Source: JBAXXL01 sp038206725 (lineage in GTDB: Bacteria; Bacteroidota; Ignavibacteria; Kapaibacteriales; UBA2268). From it: a stretch of 64,000 bases of DNA. The notes beneath the pieces are model-generated. The model did not search any database. It was not told the DNA's origin and was given only the letters and a program-made list of their open reading frames with translations. This document shows positions 51,146 to 59,907 of this stretch, in pieces. Made by a program: the position numbers and the translations under genes. Location: the NCBI GenBank assembly GCA_038206725.1, contig JBBRAO010000002.1:75730-139729 (forward strand), read 5' to 3'. Each line of letters begins with the position of its first letter. Position 1 is the first letter of the stretch.

Positions 51146-51167
51146 ATTCCTCCGATAACTCTCATTA

Positions 51168-51184
51168 CAACCGCGAAGCGGTTG
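51168..51184. repeat. Short intergenic palindrome
   Basis: CAACCGC/GCGGTTG with GAA loop. It lies in the 230-base convergent gap, which holds four palindromes in a row and no gene. Confidence 0.6.
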
Positions 51185-51199
51185 AAAATGAATAGAATT

Positions 51200-51218
51200 T
51201 AAATCCCTGCGGGATTTA
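51200..51218. repeat. Short intergenic palindrome
   Basis: TAAATCCC/GGGATTTA with TGC loop, 15 bases after the previous palindrome. Confidence 0.6.
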
Positions 51219-51273
51219 TGATTTGTTTCGTTATTAGTCTGCTTCCCATTGACAATTAAAAATTGAAAAAAAA

Positions 51274-51307
51274 ACTCATCCGATGACTTTCTGTTCATCG
51301 GGTGAGT
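51274..51307 (-). terminator. Terminator made from family A palindrome, copy 3
   Basis: Thirteen to fourteen paired bases (ACTCATCCGATGA with TCATCGGGTGAGT) and a short loop. On the minus strand it is followed by nine T. It lies 21 bases past the stop of the GH57 gene. Confidence 0.8.
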
Positions 51308-51328
51308 AAATTATCGTCTTGTTCTTTA

Positions 51329-53059
51329 TTATCTTATTCCCCACCATTCGAGCTGAAGCTCAGGAAAAACATCGTCTCGTTGTTCGCAGGCTTCCAAAAA
51401 TGCTTTTTCGTCAGCTTTTAACTGCCATTTACTACCCGTCAGCAATCTTTCGGCAATATCGCATAAACGATTGAAATCACTTTCGTGGTTCGTAAATCGC
51501 ATTTCCGCATAATCGCGCGCTTGCTCTGTATGAATTATAAAGGGCCAATCGGATGATTGCAATAACAATAGTTCTTTCAATGCTTGTACAACAACTTTTT
51601 TATGCGTTGTTTTCATTGTCGTCGATGGGAAATTCTCGATTAGCTTTTTAAATCTTATTTCCGCAAGGTATTCGCGTTCCCACACCCATTTATTTTCTTC
51701 ATTTATCCAAACGCTATGGTCATTGTTTTCGCCCCAGGAACCTTCTTTTATCGAAATAACCTCTGTAGGTTTTATTTCGGCATAAGCTGTTTCGGCGCTG
51801 ACAGCATTTACCCACGGAGAGCCTTGTAAGCCCTCTAGCAGGTATTTCAAAAACATTGGTCCCTCAAACCACCAATGACCGAAAAGTTCAGTGTCGAACG
51901 CTAACGTCAGCGTTGCGTCCTTGCCTGTTTGGTTCTTGAAAAAGTTAACAGTATTTTCGATATGGTGAATAAAATGATTTGTTTGCAAATCTAATTTCTG
52001 CCAAATATAATCAGGATGATACAGTTGTTTAAATGCCATATCAGCGTATATATCGGTTATTCGCCAATAGCGGTTCGCCGAAGGGAATTGCTTTTTGTGG
52101 AAATCCAGATAATCTCCATTACCCGGATACCCTGTTTTGCCACTCCATACGTGCATTGACAGCTCCTTATGGCGGGCAAATACAGCGGCAGTGCCTTCTT
52201 TAATGCTCTCCGCGGTAGAGCTGACGTTATACACATTCAACGGATCGTTGTGAAAATTCCAAGCCTTACTTACGAATTCTTGAGAATCAATACCTATAAA
52301 GTCATTCTTTTCAAAACTTTGATATGTACCCAGCGGCTTCAATTCCCGAATGAACTTATCGTCGGAGATAAAGTATTTAAGTCCAAATTTAGCTAAAATC
52401 TGCTCGACACCTTTCCTCGGATGTGCTGTGCTCAATTCTTCAATCGGAAAATATGTTCGCCAATCATAAGCCGGACGATATGCACATTCGGGTAGCCATA
52501 TTCCACGAGGGGCGCGTCCAAAATGCTTGGTGTAATTTTCTACCGCAAGTTTTATCTGCAATTCACAACTCTCATCAAATCCCAGAAGCGGTAAATATCC
52601 GTGAGTAGCACCGCAGGTCATTATTTCAACTTTCCCTTCTTCTTGCAGTACCTTGAACGCATTTATGATTGACTTATCATATTGCTTTATAAAGTCAACT
52701 TTCCTCTTGCCATACCATTCCTGCCAAAACTCGGCTAATACAATTTGCTGTTCAGGTAGGTTCTGCTTTTTGAAATTCAATTTGTCTTCTTTGGAGAGGA
52801 TAATTTTTTCGTCAAGGTATTTAAAAAGACCCTCTTTGAAGGTGTCGCTTTCGAGTTGTTCGCATAAAATAGGAGAAATATCCAAAGTAATTTGGATATT
52901 TCTTTTAGAATTATCTAATTCATTCAGCATATTAAGCATAGGCAAATAACACTCCACCGCCGCTTCATAAAGCCAATGTTCGCCGTGCGGATAACTACCG
53001 TGGCCCATTACGTAGGGCATATGAGTATGTAGTACTAATACTAAATTCCCAGCCGACAT
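51329..53059 (-). CDS. GH57 1,4-alpha-glucan branching enzyme
   Basis: Forms alpha-1,6 branches in glycogen-type glucan. N-terminus LVLVLHTHMPYVMGHGSYPHGEHWLYEA carries the family's HTHMPYV motif. The nucleophile Glu191 lies in GIWLPECAYRP, and the acid/base Asp is near residue 389 in LAFDTELFGHWWFEGP. The C-terminal helical domain of the branching-enzyme subgroup (about 440-560) contains SSDWPFIIHTEQARDYAE. Length 576 is usual. It is cytoplasmic, with no signal peptide. It follows a DUF3467 gene by 11 bases; no other glycogen gene is nearby. Confidence 0.92.
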   Translation of the reverse strand: MSAGNLVLVLHTHMPYVMGHGSYPHGEHWLYEAAVECYLPMLNMLNELDNSKRNIQITLDISPILCEQLESDTFKEGLFKYLDEKIILSKEDKLNFKKQNLPEQQIVLAEFWQEWYGKRKVDFIKQYDKSIINAFKVLQEEGKVEIMTCGATHGYLPLLGFDESCELQIKLAVENYTKHFGRAPRGIWLPECAYRPAYDWRTYFPIEELSTAHPRKGVEQILAKFGLKYFISDDKFIRELKPLGTYQSFEKNDFIGIDSQEFVSKAWNFHNDPLNVYNVSSTAESIKEGTAAVFARHKELSMHVWSGKTGYPGNGDYLDFHKKQFPSANRYWRITDIYADMAFKQLYHPDYIWQKLDLQTNHFIHHIENTVNFFKNQTGKDATLTLAFDTELFGHWWFEGPMFLKYLLEGLQGSPWVNAVSAETAYAEIKPTEVISIKEGSWGENNDHSVWINEENKWVWEREYLAEIRFKKLIENFPSTTMKTTHKKVVVQALKELLLLQSSDWPFIIHTEQARDYAEMRFTNHESDFNRLCDIAERLLTGSKWQLKADEKAFLEACEQRDDVFPELQLEWWGIR

Positions 53060-53070
53060 AAGCGTTCCTG

Positions 53071-53400
53071 CTAATTTATTGCGGGATTATTTGAGAAGCC
53101 CGGGAAATTATCGTTATGGGTCTGTGGACCGTCTAATTTAATTTCGCCGTTCATACTTTCAAACTTACCAATGTTATCGCCTAATGCCATTAAAAGCATT
53201 TTAGCGTGTTGAGGAGTCATTATTATACGTGCGTGTACTTTTGCTTTCGGGATACCCGGTAAAATTCTAGTGAAATCAATTATAAACTCAGCATTTGAAT
53301 GGGATATTATCGCCATATTTGAATAAATACCTTCGGCTTCTTGTTCTGAAAGTTGAATATTTATTTGCTGTGGTTTGTTTGGATTTTGATTATCTGCCAT
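53071..53400 (-). CDS. DUF3467 family protein
   Basis: 109 residues. INIQLSEQEAEGIYSNMAIISHSNAEFIIDFTRILPG followed by AKVHARIIMTPQHAKMLLMALGDNIGKFE is the full DUF3467 pattern. Function is not established; it is soluble and small. It starts with MADNQNPNKPQQ, a polar tail. Probably cotranscribed with the GH57 gene downstream. Confidence 0.9.
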   Translation of the reverse strand: MADNQNPNKPQQINIQLSEQEAEGIYSNMAIISHSNAEFIIDFTRILPGIPKAKVHARIIMTPQHAKMLLMALGDNIGKFESMNGEIKLDGPQTHNDNFPGFSNNPAIN

Positions 53401-53435
53401 TTTTTTCTCTTAATTTTATTAGATTCTTTATATAT

Positions 53436-53465
53436 GTCAACCGTAGGGATTCCCCTACGGTTGAC
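53436..53465. repeat. Intergenic palindrome (13-bp arms)
   Basis: GTCAACCGTAGGG (53436-53448) and CCCTACGGTTGAC (53453-53465) around a four-base loop, between two minus-strand genes. No T run follows, so it is a poor terminator. Confidence 0.7.
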
Positions 53466-53506
53466 TAATTTATTTATTCTTTAATTTCAATAGCTTATTA
53501 ATTGAA

Positions 53507-55009
53507 TTATTTTTGAAACTCTTTTAATTTTTCTTGAGTTGCGTTCACTTTTTGGGTGTCTTTCATAGCACCGTAAATTTTCAACATATCCAAGTAATAA
53601 AGTTCTTTGTCTCTGGCTTGACCTTCTAAACCTTCGATTTTTGCTACGGCGGTTTTTAGGTTTTCTTTATCGCCCAGCACAAGATAAATATTGATTAATT
53701 CTTTATAAACATCAAGATTCTTTTCAAATGCAGGAGCTTCTAAAACTTTAGAATAATATTTAGCCGATTCAACAAGGAACGGTTCATATTCTTTTGGTTT
53801 GAATACATATTTATCGTCTTTCTCGCTTTCCGCAATTTGCCTTGCTTGGATAACACCGGCTTTATTTTTGTATGATGTTGCTAAATTCAAAAGCGCGGCG
53901 GTAAGCTTAGGATCAATTTCGATTGCTTTTTTATAATATTCTATTGATTTATCATAATTTTCGGTAACGCGATAAATATCGGCTAATTGGCCTAATGCGA
54001 TAGTGTTTTTCGGCTCTTTAATCAATTGCTCGTTTAACGATGCAATCGCTTCGTCAACTTTATTCAATTTTTGATAAAGCTCGATAATCAATGCATTAAT
54101 TCTTTTATTATCAGGTGAGATACTTAGAACTTTTTTTGCATAACTAAGCGCGGTCAAATCGTCTTCTTTGTCCAAATAATATTGAATCAATGAATTATAT
54201 GGTTCAAGAGAGATTTGAAGTAATTGCTCTTTATCTTGTTGATGCCAATAATCGGGTGCGTTTGTACGCCAGCCTACTACTTGTGCACTATGTTCTTTCG
54301 TTGACAAAGATAGCATAATGATTTCTTTACCGTCAATATTAAATTTATCTATATAACTGGAATCAGTACGGGTAGATTTCTTTGCTTCTGTGCTTGCAGG
54401 TTTTCCTAATAATCTAATTACCTGGCCTCTTGGATCATTTAATCTGAATCCCTTTGCTACAGCAAAATCTAAATCCGGTTTTAAAGCTTCCATATATTTA
54501 TTTATGTACTCAACCATTTTCGGTTCGTCGTTGCCTATACGGTAATAATCAGCAATATAGTAACTTAACGAAGCTATTTCGGGACGCAATTCATACACAT
54601 ATTTCATATAGATAATTGCTGAATCTAAATTGTCTTTATTCTTATCTTTATCGTATTTAGCATAGAATTTAGTACTTTTGGTATATAAATTACCCCAATA
54701 ATTGGCGGTAAATGCTTGCATACGCTTTTTTTGTTCAGGATCAATTATTGTAGTTTGATTCTTTTTAATAAATGATACTACAGCAGGGATGTCGTTTTGT
54801 TTGTCCATAACTTCACAAAGCATAATTTTTGCTTCATCATTTGTAGGTCTTTTTGAGAGTTCTTCCTCTAATGCTTGACGTACAGCAGGCCAATCTTTTG
54901 CTTTCATTTTAACTTTTGCTGTTGTCATCTCACGAGAAGCACATTGAAAACCTTGCGTTATTAGCGCGCTCGCAACTAATATTAACAAAATTATTCCTAG
55001 TCTTTTCAT
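53507..55009 (-). CDS. Exported TPR-repeat protein
   Basis: 500 residues. Signal peptide MKRLGIILLILVASALITQG then FQCASRE; the Cys suggests a lipoprotein, but the -1 residue is Gln, so it is uncertain. TPR-like repeats cover about 30-120 and 270-390 (LSYAKKVLSISPDNKRINAL, LGQLADIYRVTENYDKSIEYYKKAI, LLNLATSYKNKAG). A middle segment (about 195-245) contains ITRDS-type beta sequence including RGQVIRLLGKPASTE. The C-terminus is helical. Probably a periplasmic scaffold. It has its own promoter box. Confidence 0.8.
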   Translation of the reverse strand: MKRLGIILLILVASALITQGFQCASREMTTAKVKMKAKDWPAVRQALEEELSKRPTNDEAKIMLCEVMDKQNDIPAVVSFIKKNQTTIIDPEQKKRMQAFTANYWGNLYTKSTKFYAKYDKDKNKDNLDSAIIYMKYVYELRPEIASLSYYIADYYRIGNDEPKMVEYINKYMEALKPDLDFAVAKGFRLNDPRGQVIRLLGKPASTEAKKSTRTDSSYIDKFNIDGKEIIMLSLSTKEHSAQVVGWRTNAPDYWHQQDKEQLLQISLEPYNSLIQYYLDKEDDLTALSYAKKVLSISPDNKRINALIIELYQKLNKVDEAIASLNEQLIKEPKNTIALGQLADIYRVTENYDKSIEYYKKAIEIDPKLTAALLNLATSYKNKAGVIQARQIAESEKDDKYVFKPKEYEPFLVESAKYYSKVLEAPAFEKNLDVYKELINIYLVLGDKENLKTAVAKIEGLEGQARDKELYYLDMLKIYGAMKDTQKVNATQEKLKEFQK

Positions 55010-55055
55010 ATTTATTCCTTTATAAATTATTTAATATTTTGCTGTATATATTATA

Positions 55056-55063
55056 CAAAAATA
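55056..55063 (-). promoter_or_regulatory. -7 promoter box TATTTTTG
   Basis: Exact match on the minus strand, 46 bases before the ATG at 55009. Confidence 0.5.
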
Positions 55064-55087
55064 CAAAGCATTTTTCGTAAAACAAAA

Positions 55088-55630
55088 TTATATATTATCT
55101 ATGTTCGAATTCTTGAGTATTTTTATCGCTCCGAGCAAATAAGCAACAAAAGAAGCTATCACAAATACTGTTGCTATAGGATAACCGATTGAGTCAAAAA
55201 ACGGTATCCTTAAATAGACTCCTAAAACAGTAAAGCCTAAAATAACAAAAGTGATTTTTCCTATGAATACAGAAGGTATTACAAACCCCTTCTTTTGCTT
55301 AACATATAAGCCTCCGGCTAATATCAGAACATCGCGGGCAATAACGAGAATCGCAAACCAAATCGGAATATACCCGGTAATGATCATAGGTATTACTAAT
55401 GCCGCTAAGCATAATTTATCCCCGAGCGGATCTAATATTTTTCCCAACTCGGAAATTTCATTCCTTTTGCGAGCAAAGTACCCGTCTGCCCAATCCGATA
55501 CACCCGCAACAAAAATCATTGCGGTTGTTATTAGTTTTTCGTCGTTCAATACTCCGATAAAAATCGGAATAGCAAGAACAAAACGTAAAAGACTAAATAA
55601 GTTTGATATTTTCGTCAGGTCCTTCGTCAT
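55088..55630 (-). CDS. CDP-alcohol phosphatidyltransferase (PgsA-like)
   Basis: Makes a phospholipid such as phosphatidylglycerol phosphate from CDP-diacylglycerol. The signature D-x2-DG-x2-AR-x8-G-x3-D-x3-D is complete in DWADGYFARKRNEISELG followed by KILDPLGDK. Four to six membrane helices. I chose the ATG at 55630 (MTKDLTKISNLFSLLRF), because it gives the family's usual N-terminus; an ATG at 55651 would add seven residues. The start lies 38 bases inside the rsfS gene, so the two overlap and are probably translationally coupled. 180 residues. The head-group alcohol is inferred. Confidence 0.88.
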   Translation of the reverse strand: MTKDLTKISNLFSLLRFVLAIPIFIGVLNDEKLITTAMIFVAGVSDWADGYFARKRNEISELGKILDPLGDKLCLAALVIPMIITGYIPIWFAILVIARDVLILAGGLYVKQKKGFVIPSVFIGKITFVILGFTVLGVYLRIPFFDSIGYPIATVFVIASFVAYLLGAIKILKNSNIDNI

Positions 55631-56105
55631 CAAATTCCCATATTTCATCATTTACAGCCGGTGCTAAAATTTCGGTTGCTACATATAGTTTTGGAATATC
55701 GCTTGTCGGGAATCCGAGTGGCAATCCATTGTCGTCCAATTTAAAGAATCTGCCATCTGCCCAAAGTTTTTCTAATTTGTAAAATGAGCGTATTGGTGTG
55801 AGCATCACGTGAACAACAACATTAAAATAATCGAGCAAAGCCCATTGACGTGCGTCCAATCCTTCTATGCGCGGTCTTCCGTAACCTTCGTCTTTGATTT
55901 CGCGTTGAATATGATCAACTATAGCCGTTAATTGCGATTCCGAATCACAACCGCATATTACAAAATAATCAGTTACTGCAAATTCTATTTCAGAAATATC
56001 TATAATAATTACATCTCTAGCAATTTTTTCGAGAGCGGCACGCCCACAAGCTAATGCTAAATCTTCAGAATTTTCAGTGTAATATTCTCTTTCCATACTA
56101 TCCAT
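55593..56105 (-). CDS. rsfS: Ribosome silencing factor RsfS
   Basis: Binds ribosomal protein uL14 and blocks joining of subunits when nutrients are low. The Iojap domain spans about residues 20-125, with ISEIEFAVTDYFVICGCDSESQL, EGLDARQWALLDYFNVVVHVML and TPIRSFYKLEKLWADG. A 45-residue acidic tail (DDNGLPLGFPTS, ending EFDDEGPDENIKLI) goes beyond the core; its last 38 coding bases overlap the next gene. Third in a co-oriented set with DUF2795 and Omp85 genes. Confidence 0.92.
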   Translation of the reverse strand: MDSMEREYYTENSEDLALACGRAALEKIARDVIIIDISEIEFAVTDYFVICGCDSESQLTAIVDHIQREIKDEGYGRPRIEGLDARQWALLDYFNVVVHVMLTPIRSFYKLEKLWADGRFFKLDDNGLPLGFPTSDIPKLYVATEILAPAVNDEIWEFDDEGPDENIKLI

Positions 56106-56128
56106 TTTATATTAAAAAAGCAAAAAAA

Positions 56129-58468
56129 TTAGAAAGAATGTCCAATTCCAAAATGAATTGCAACATCCTCCAAAACATAGTAACGATTTAGAATGAAATT
56201 TGGTTTACCAATCACCGGTCCGTATATCGGAAAACCAAAATCTAATCTTATTGGACCGATTGGAGTTTCGTATCTTAGCCCAAAACCCATCGAAAGAGCT
56301 AGGTTATTCACAAAGAATTTTCCCAAATCACCCAATGAATGTGATGCCGGTTTATCGTTTTTATCATAAAACCATCCGTAAGCATTTCCCAAATCACTAA
56401 ACAATACTACACCAAGACTTGAAAGTTGATCGGCTGCTGAACGCGAAATACCTTTTGGAGCTTTTATATTATACCGATACTCATAGCTAAATTCGAATAA
56501 TCCCGAATTGCCGTATATATTGGAAAACAAATCGTAGTCGCTTCGAGTTATTATCGTGTCCGCCTGTGCTTTACTGTCTTTTGTTGGTCGAATGTTTGAA
56601 GAATGAAGACTCCGTGCTATCCAACCTCGATTGGAATTTGCTCCACCACAGTAAAACTGCTTTTCAAAAGGTACATATTTAGTTTTTGAATTGCCATCAT
56701 TGAAAATAATACCTAATTTGGTTTTTATCGCGTGCACTTTGTTGGGATGCAATACTTTTGAAAAGAACTGTAAATGAGTGAATTGCAAACGAACATACTC
56801 CGCGATACCGAGTAATCCACCGGCTTCGGCACTAAGAAAAGAGAAATTTCCTTTTTTTGGCGACAGTTGGAAATCGCGATGTTCACTTAAAAACGAAGCA
56901 CTTATTACCGAAGCAGACCAAATTGACTTGCGTGTATTGGATTTCCAATAATTATCAAGGATTCTGTAAAAAATTGCGTTCCTCGCATAATTAAGCTTGT
57001 CTCCAAGAACTTTTGCCGTATCAATCGGTTTTTCACCTTCCAATGATATATCTAATTGAACCTTATTAAAAAACTGAGCCTGTGGAAATTTAATCGGGAA
57101 ACTGAGTTTTGGCAGTAACCAATGGTCAACCTTAAATCCGTTCAAGTTGGTTCTTGAGTATTCCACATTAATAGCAAAGGCTACTTGGGACTTCTTAATT
57201 GCCCAAAGCAAAGGTTGCGAAAATGTTGTTCCTAATTTACCTTCCAATTCTAATTTTTGACTGCTAAATATATCACTTACATTTTTAATTGTTAGATTAG
57301 CATAGTAATTAAGTTCTTCTCCGGCTCCAAAAGGGTTGAGAAAGGTATATCTTGTTTGAAAACCGGTATTGATATAACCGTCCGTTGGAGTATGGTTAAC
57401 AAATAAACCAAAATCAAATTTATTTCTATTTCTTAATTTTGTATATATCAAATAGTTTAGCGTATCGGGCGATGTTATACCGTTGGTATCAATACTGATT
57501 TTTTCAAATATATCTAAAGTATTGAAATTTAGTTCTGTCTGTTTGACATTGTCGTAATTATACCAATCGCCTCTTTTTATCAAATTAAACTTATTCTTCG
57601 TACTTTTGGCTATCCCGCTTCCACCGCTGTTATTAGTTGCATATTCAACATTACCGATTATTTGGCGTTCTCCGGTTTCATAATCAATAGTAACTATATC
57701 TCCGAACCGCTCCATTTCGATTTTGCCGCCGGCAGATGGAACATCCTCAGGATTTGTACTTGAGTTATAATAATTATTAGTATCTATTTGAATGGGATTG
57801 ATGTTATACTTTGTATAGAAATATCCTAAATTCAACAATTTATAATAAACAATATCCGCATTTAAGAAAATTAGTTCTTCATTAAAATAATCATTCTTAG
57901 CAATCGGTAAATCATTGAACAATTTCTTGCTTATTTCAACGGGCAGATGGCTTAAACCATTATATACAATTGCTTTTATTCTATATCGCCGACCCTCTTC
58001 TATATTAAAACGTAAAATATTTTTTTTTCTAACAGTATCTGCGAAAAAAGAATATTCTACTTTGACATCGTGAAATCCATTTGTATTATAGAAGGTTCGG
58101 AGTGAAGCCGCATCGTCTTCAGCTATTGTCTGATTGTAATAACTTACTTCAGATTTGTATTTTTCTACCACATCTGCAAAATTGCGCTTAATAATTTTTG
58201 GAGTAGCTGGGTTTTTATCCGTATTATCCTTATAATAATTCATTAAAACGCTAGGTATGCTATGTACCGATTTGTGCGAGTTTATGAGCATCACCAAATC
58301 GGATTCAGGTAAAAAACTATTCCCACGAATCTCAATACGCGAAATCTCATATTGAATTTTCGAATACTTCGATGGGTATAGTTTTTCAGCGGAATATAAA
58401 TTCTGACCTGCTGTATTAAAAAAAATAATACAGTAACAAATAATAATAATATTTATTTTATGTGTAAT
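56129..58468 (-). CDS. Omp85-family outer-membrane protein (BamA/TamA-like), apparent ATT start
   Basis: Inserts proteins into, or moves them across, the outer membrane. From ATT 58468 (AAAAGGA nine bases upstream) the frame encodes a signal peptide (THKINIIIICYCIIFFNTAG), then POTRA-like domains (about 40-220, e.g. IEIRGNSFLPESDLVML) and a C-terminal beta barrel from about 380. GGANSNRGWIARS is the conserved barrel loop, and the ends GFPIYGP and IHFGIGHSF (final Phe) are barrel signals. No ATG/GTG/TTG upstream of 58297 is in frame; a start at TTG 58297 would remove the signal peptide and half a POTRA, so I prefer ATT. At 779 residues it may be the TamA-type paralogue. Confidence 0.85.
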   Translation of the reverse strand: MTHKINIIIICYCIIFFNTAGQNLYSAEKLYPSKYSKIQYEISRIEIRGNSFLPESDLVMLINSHKSVHSIPSVLMNYYKDNTDKNPATPKIIKRNFADVVEKYKSEVSYYNQTIAEDDAASLRTFYNTNGFHDVKVEYSFFADTVRKKNILRFNIEEGRRYRIKAIVYNGLSHLPVEISKKLFNDLPIAKNDYFNEELIFLNADIVYYKLLNLGYFYTKYNINPIQIDTNNYYNSSTNPEDVPSAGGKIEMERFGDIVTIDYETGERQIIGNVEYATNNSGGSGIAKSTKNKFNLIKRGDWYNYDNVKQTELNFNTLDIFEKISIDTNGITSPDTLNYLIYTKLRNRNKFDFGLFVNHTPTDGYINTGFQTRYTFLNPFGAGEELNYYANLTIKNVSDIFSSQKLELEGKLGTTFSQPLLWAIKKSQVAFAINVEYSRTNLNGFKVDHWLLPKLSFPIKFPQAQFFNKVQLDISLEGEKPIDTAKVLGDKLNYARNAIFYRILDNYWKSNTRKSIWSASVISASFLSEHRDFQLSPKKGNFSFLSAEAGGLLGIAEYVRLQFTHLQFFSKVLHPNKVHAIKTKLGIIFNDGNSKTKYVPFEKQFYCGGANSNRGWIARSLHSSNIRPTKDSKAQADTIITRSDYDLFSNIYGNSGLFEFSYEYRYNIKAPKGISRSAADQLSSLGVVLFSDLGNAYGWFYDKNDKPASHSLGDLGKFFVNNLALSMGFGLRYETPIGPIRLDFGFPIYGPVIGKPNFILNRYYVLEDVAIHFGIGHSF

Positions 58469-58499
58469 CGTAAAAATTCCTTTTACGAGTTAATTATGT

Positions 58500-58739
58500 T
58501 TAATAGTATTGCTCTTCTTCGTTATCATCGTAAAAATACTCTTCGTTTAGAGTGTCTTCGTATTCCGACCATAACTCTTCCATACCTTGAATAAATTCTT
58601 CGGTGTCTTCTAATTCCATCAAATTGTCTAAAACTTCTTGTGGGCAACCGGAACGGTTTGCATAATCAAGCAGTTCATCCTTAGTAGCCGGCCAAGGCGC
58701 ATCTTCCAATGTTGCGGCAAATTCTGGCGTCCAAAACAT
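58500..58739 (-). CDS. DUF2795 family protein
   Basis: 79 residues. MFWTPEFAATLEDAPWPATKDELLDYANRSG and the following EVLDNLMELEDTEE match DUF2795. The protein is very acidic and soluble; the C-terminus is a run of Glu/Asp/Tyr. Function unknown. It precedes the Omp85 gene by 31 bases. Confidence 0.88.
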   Translation of the reverse strand: MFWTPEFAATLEDAPWPATKDELLDYANRSGCPQEVLDNLMELEDTEEFIQGMEELWSEYEDTLNEEYFYDDNEEEQYY

Positions 58740-58791
58740 AAAATACTTCCTATTATTTATATATATTTAACTTTTTACTTTTTAAGGCTTG

Positions 58792-58799
58792 CAAAAATA
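58792..58799 (-). promoter_or_regulatory. -7 promoter box TATTTTTG
   Basis: Exact match on the minus strand, 52 bases before the DUF2795 ATG. It may drive the DUF2795-Omp85-rsfS-pgsA-like unit. Confidence 0.45.
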
Positions 58800-58884
58800 A
58801 AGAATTTTTTGTTAATTTTAAAAATTATAACGAAATTCTTTTGTGCAACCGCAAAAAACTTAACGGAAGAACCGCAAAAGTATT

Positions 58885-59898
58885 TTAATATTTGTGGCCA
58901 ACCATAATAGAAGTACCAAAATTTGTTTTATATTTCATAATATCCGAAAACATTGCTTCGCGCATCATTACCCAAATATCTGTTTCTGTATATACATCAC
59001 CGCTCCGAGTATTAACAAGCATATCCAACGACATCAATGTACAATCCACAGGACTGGTGCGAGAATCGTCAATGATATTATCGTGTACAATTATAGTTCC
59101 ACCATAATTTAGGAAATAGTATGCTTTTTGAATTAAAGCTACATTGTCCCAAATCGAATATTCACTTATAATGTGCGATATGATAATCAAATCATACTCA
59201 TTTTCTTGACCAAATTCTTCATCAAAAAATCCGCCGCTTATTGTACGTATTTTCTTATCCACTCCGGCTTCGATTAATCGCTCTTTAGCGAATTGAATAA
59301 CCCGTGGGTGGTCGAATATGGTACATTCCAAGTCAGGTTTTTGTTCTAATAATTTAATCAGATAGTGACCCGAACTACCACCTAAATCAAGAACTTTCTT
59401 TACATTACGAAGATCTATAAAATCAACCAAACCTTTGGCTTCATATACAGATTTCCAATGATGCGATTCAACGTTATTCTTCATCCAAGCATCGTTTTTT
59501 TCCCAAAATTCTTGATATATCTCCGGCCCACCTTTGACAACAGAACCGGTTAAGTGTGTCCAAACATCCCAAATATTAGATAAATGCATAATATTTCCCA
59601 TATAATCGGGACTGCTTTTTAATAAAAGGGTTTTCGCTACGGTCGTATTACGGTAATATTCCTCGCTTTTTACTAAAAGTTCCAAGGATACCATTGCATT
59701 CAAAAGCCGTTTAATACCTTCAGTATTCGCTTTTGATTCCAGAGCTATGTGCTCAGCAGTTTTTCCATTATCGCCTATTATACTGAATATATCTAATTCA
59801 CAGGCGGTGAATAAAGCTCTGCTTTTCCAAAAAGCATAAGCTATTTCATTCAATTCTTGGATTGCTTGTGTTTTTTCTACATCTGTCAAAATACCCAT
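58885..59898 (-). CDS. SAM-dependent O-methyltransferase, CrtF/ASMT type
   Basis: 337 residues. The N-terminal winged-helix dimerisation domain (about 10-95) includes the LLVKSEEYYRNT pattern. The Rossmann domain follows, with SAM loop VKKVLDLGGSSGHYLIKLL (about 165), TIFDHPRVIQFA, GGFFDEEF, IIISHIISEYS and GGTIIVHDNI. This is the plant/bacterial family of small-molecule O-methyltransferases. The substrate cannot be read. GGAGTG is four bases before the ATG. The gene before it encodes a secreted protein and ends nine bases upstream, so the pair may be an operon. Confidence 0.85.
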   Translation of the reverse strand: MGILTDVEKTQAIQELNEIAYAFWKSRALFTACELDIFSIIGDNGKTAEHIALESKANTEGIKRLLNAMVSLELLVKSEEYYRNTTVAKTLLLKSSPDYMGNIMHLSNIWDVWTHLTGSVVKGGPEIYQEFWEKNDAWMKNNVESHHWKSVYEAKGLVDFIDLRNVKKVLDLGGSSGHYLIKLLEQKPDLECTIFDHPRVIQFAKERLIEAGVDKKIRTISGGFFDEEFGQENEYDLIIISHIISEYSIWDNVALIQKAYYFLNYGGTIIVHDNIIDDSRTSPVDCTLMSLDMLVNTRSGDVYTETDIWVMMREAMFSDIMKYKTNFGTSIMVGHKY

Positions 59899-59907
59899 AA
59901 ATCACTC

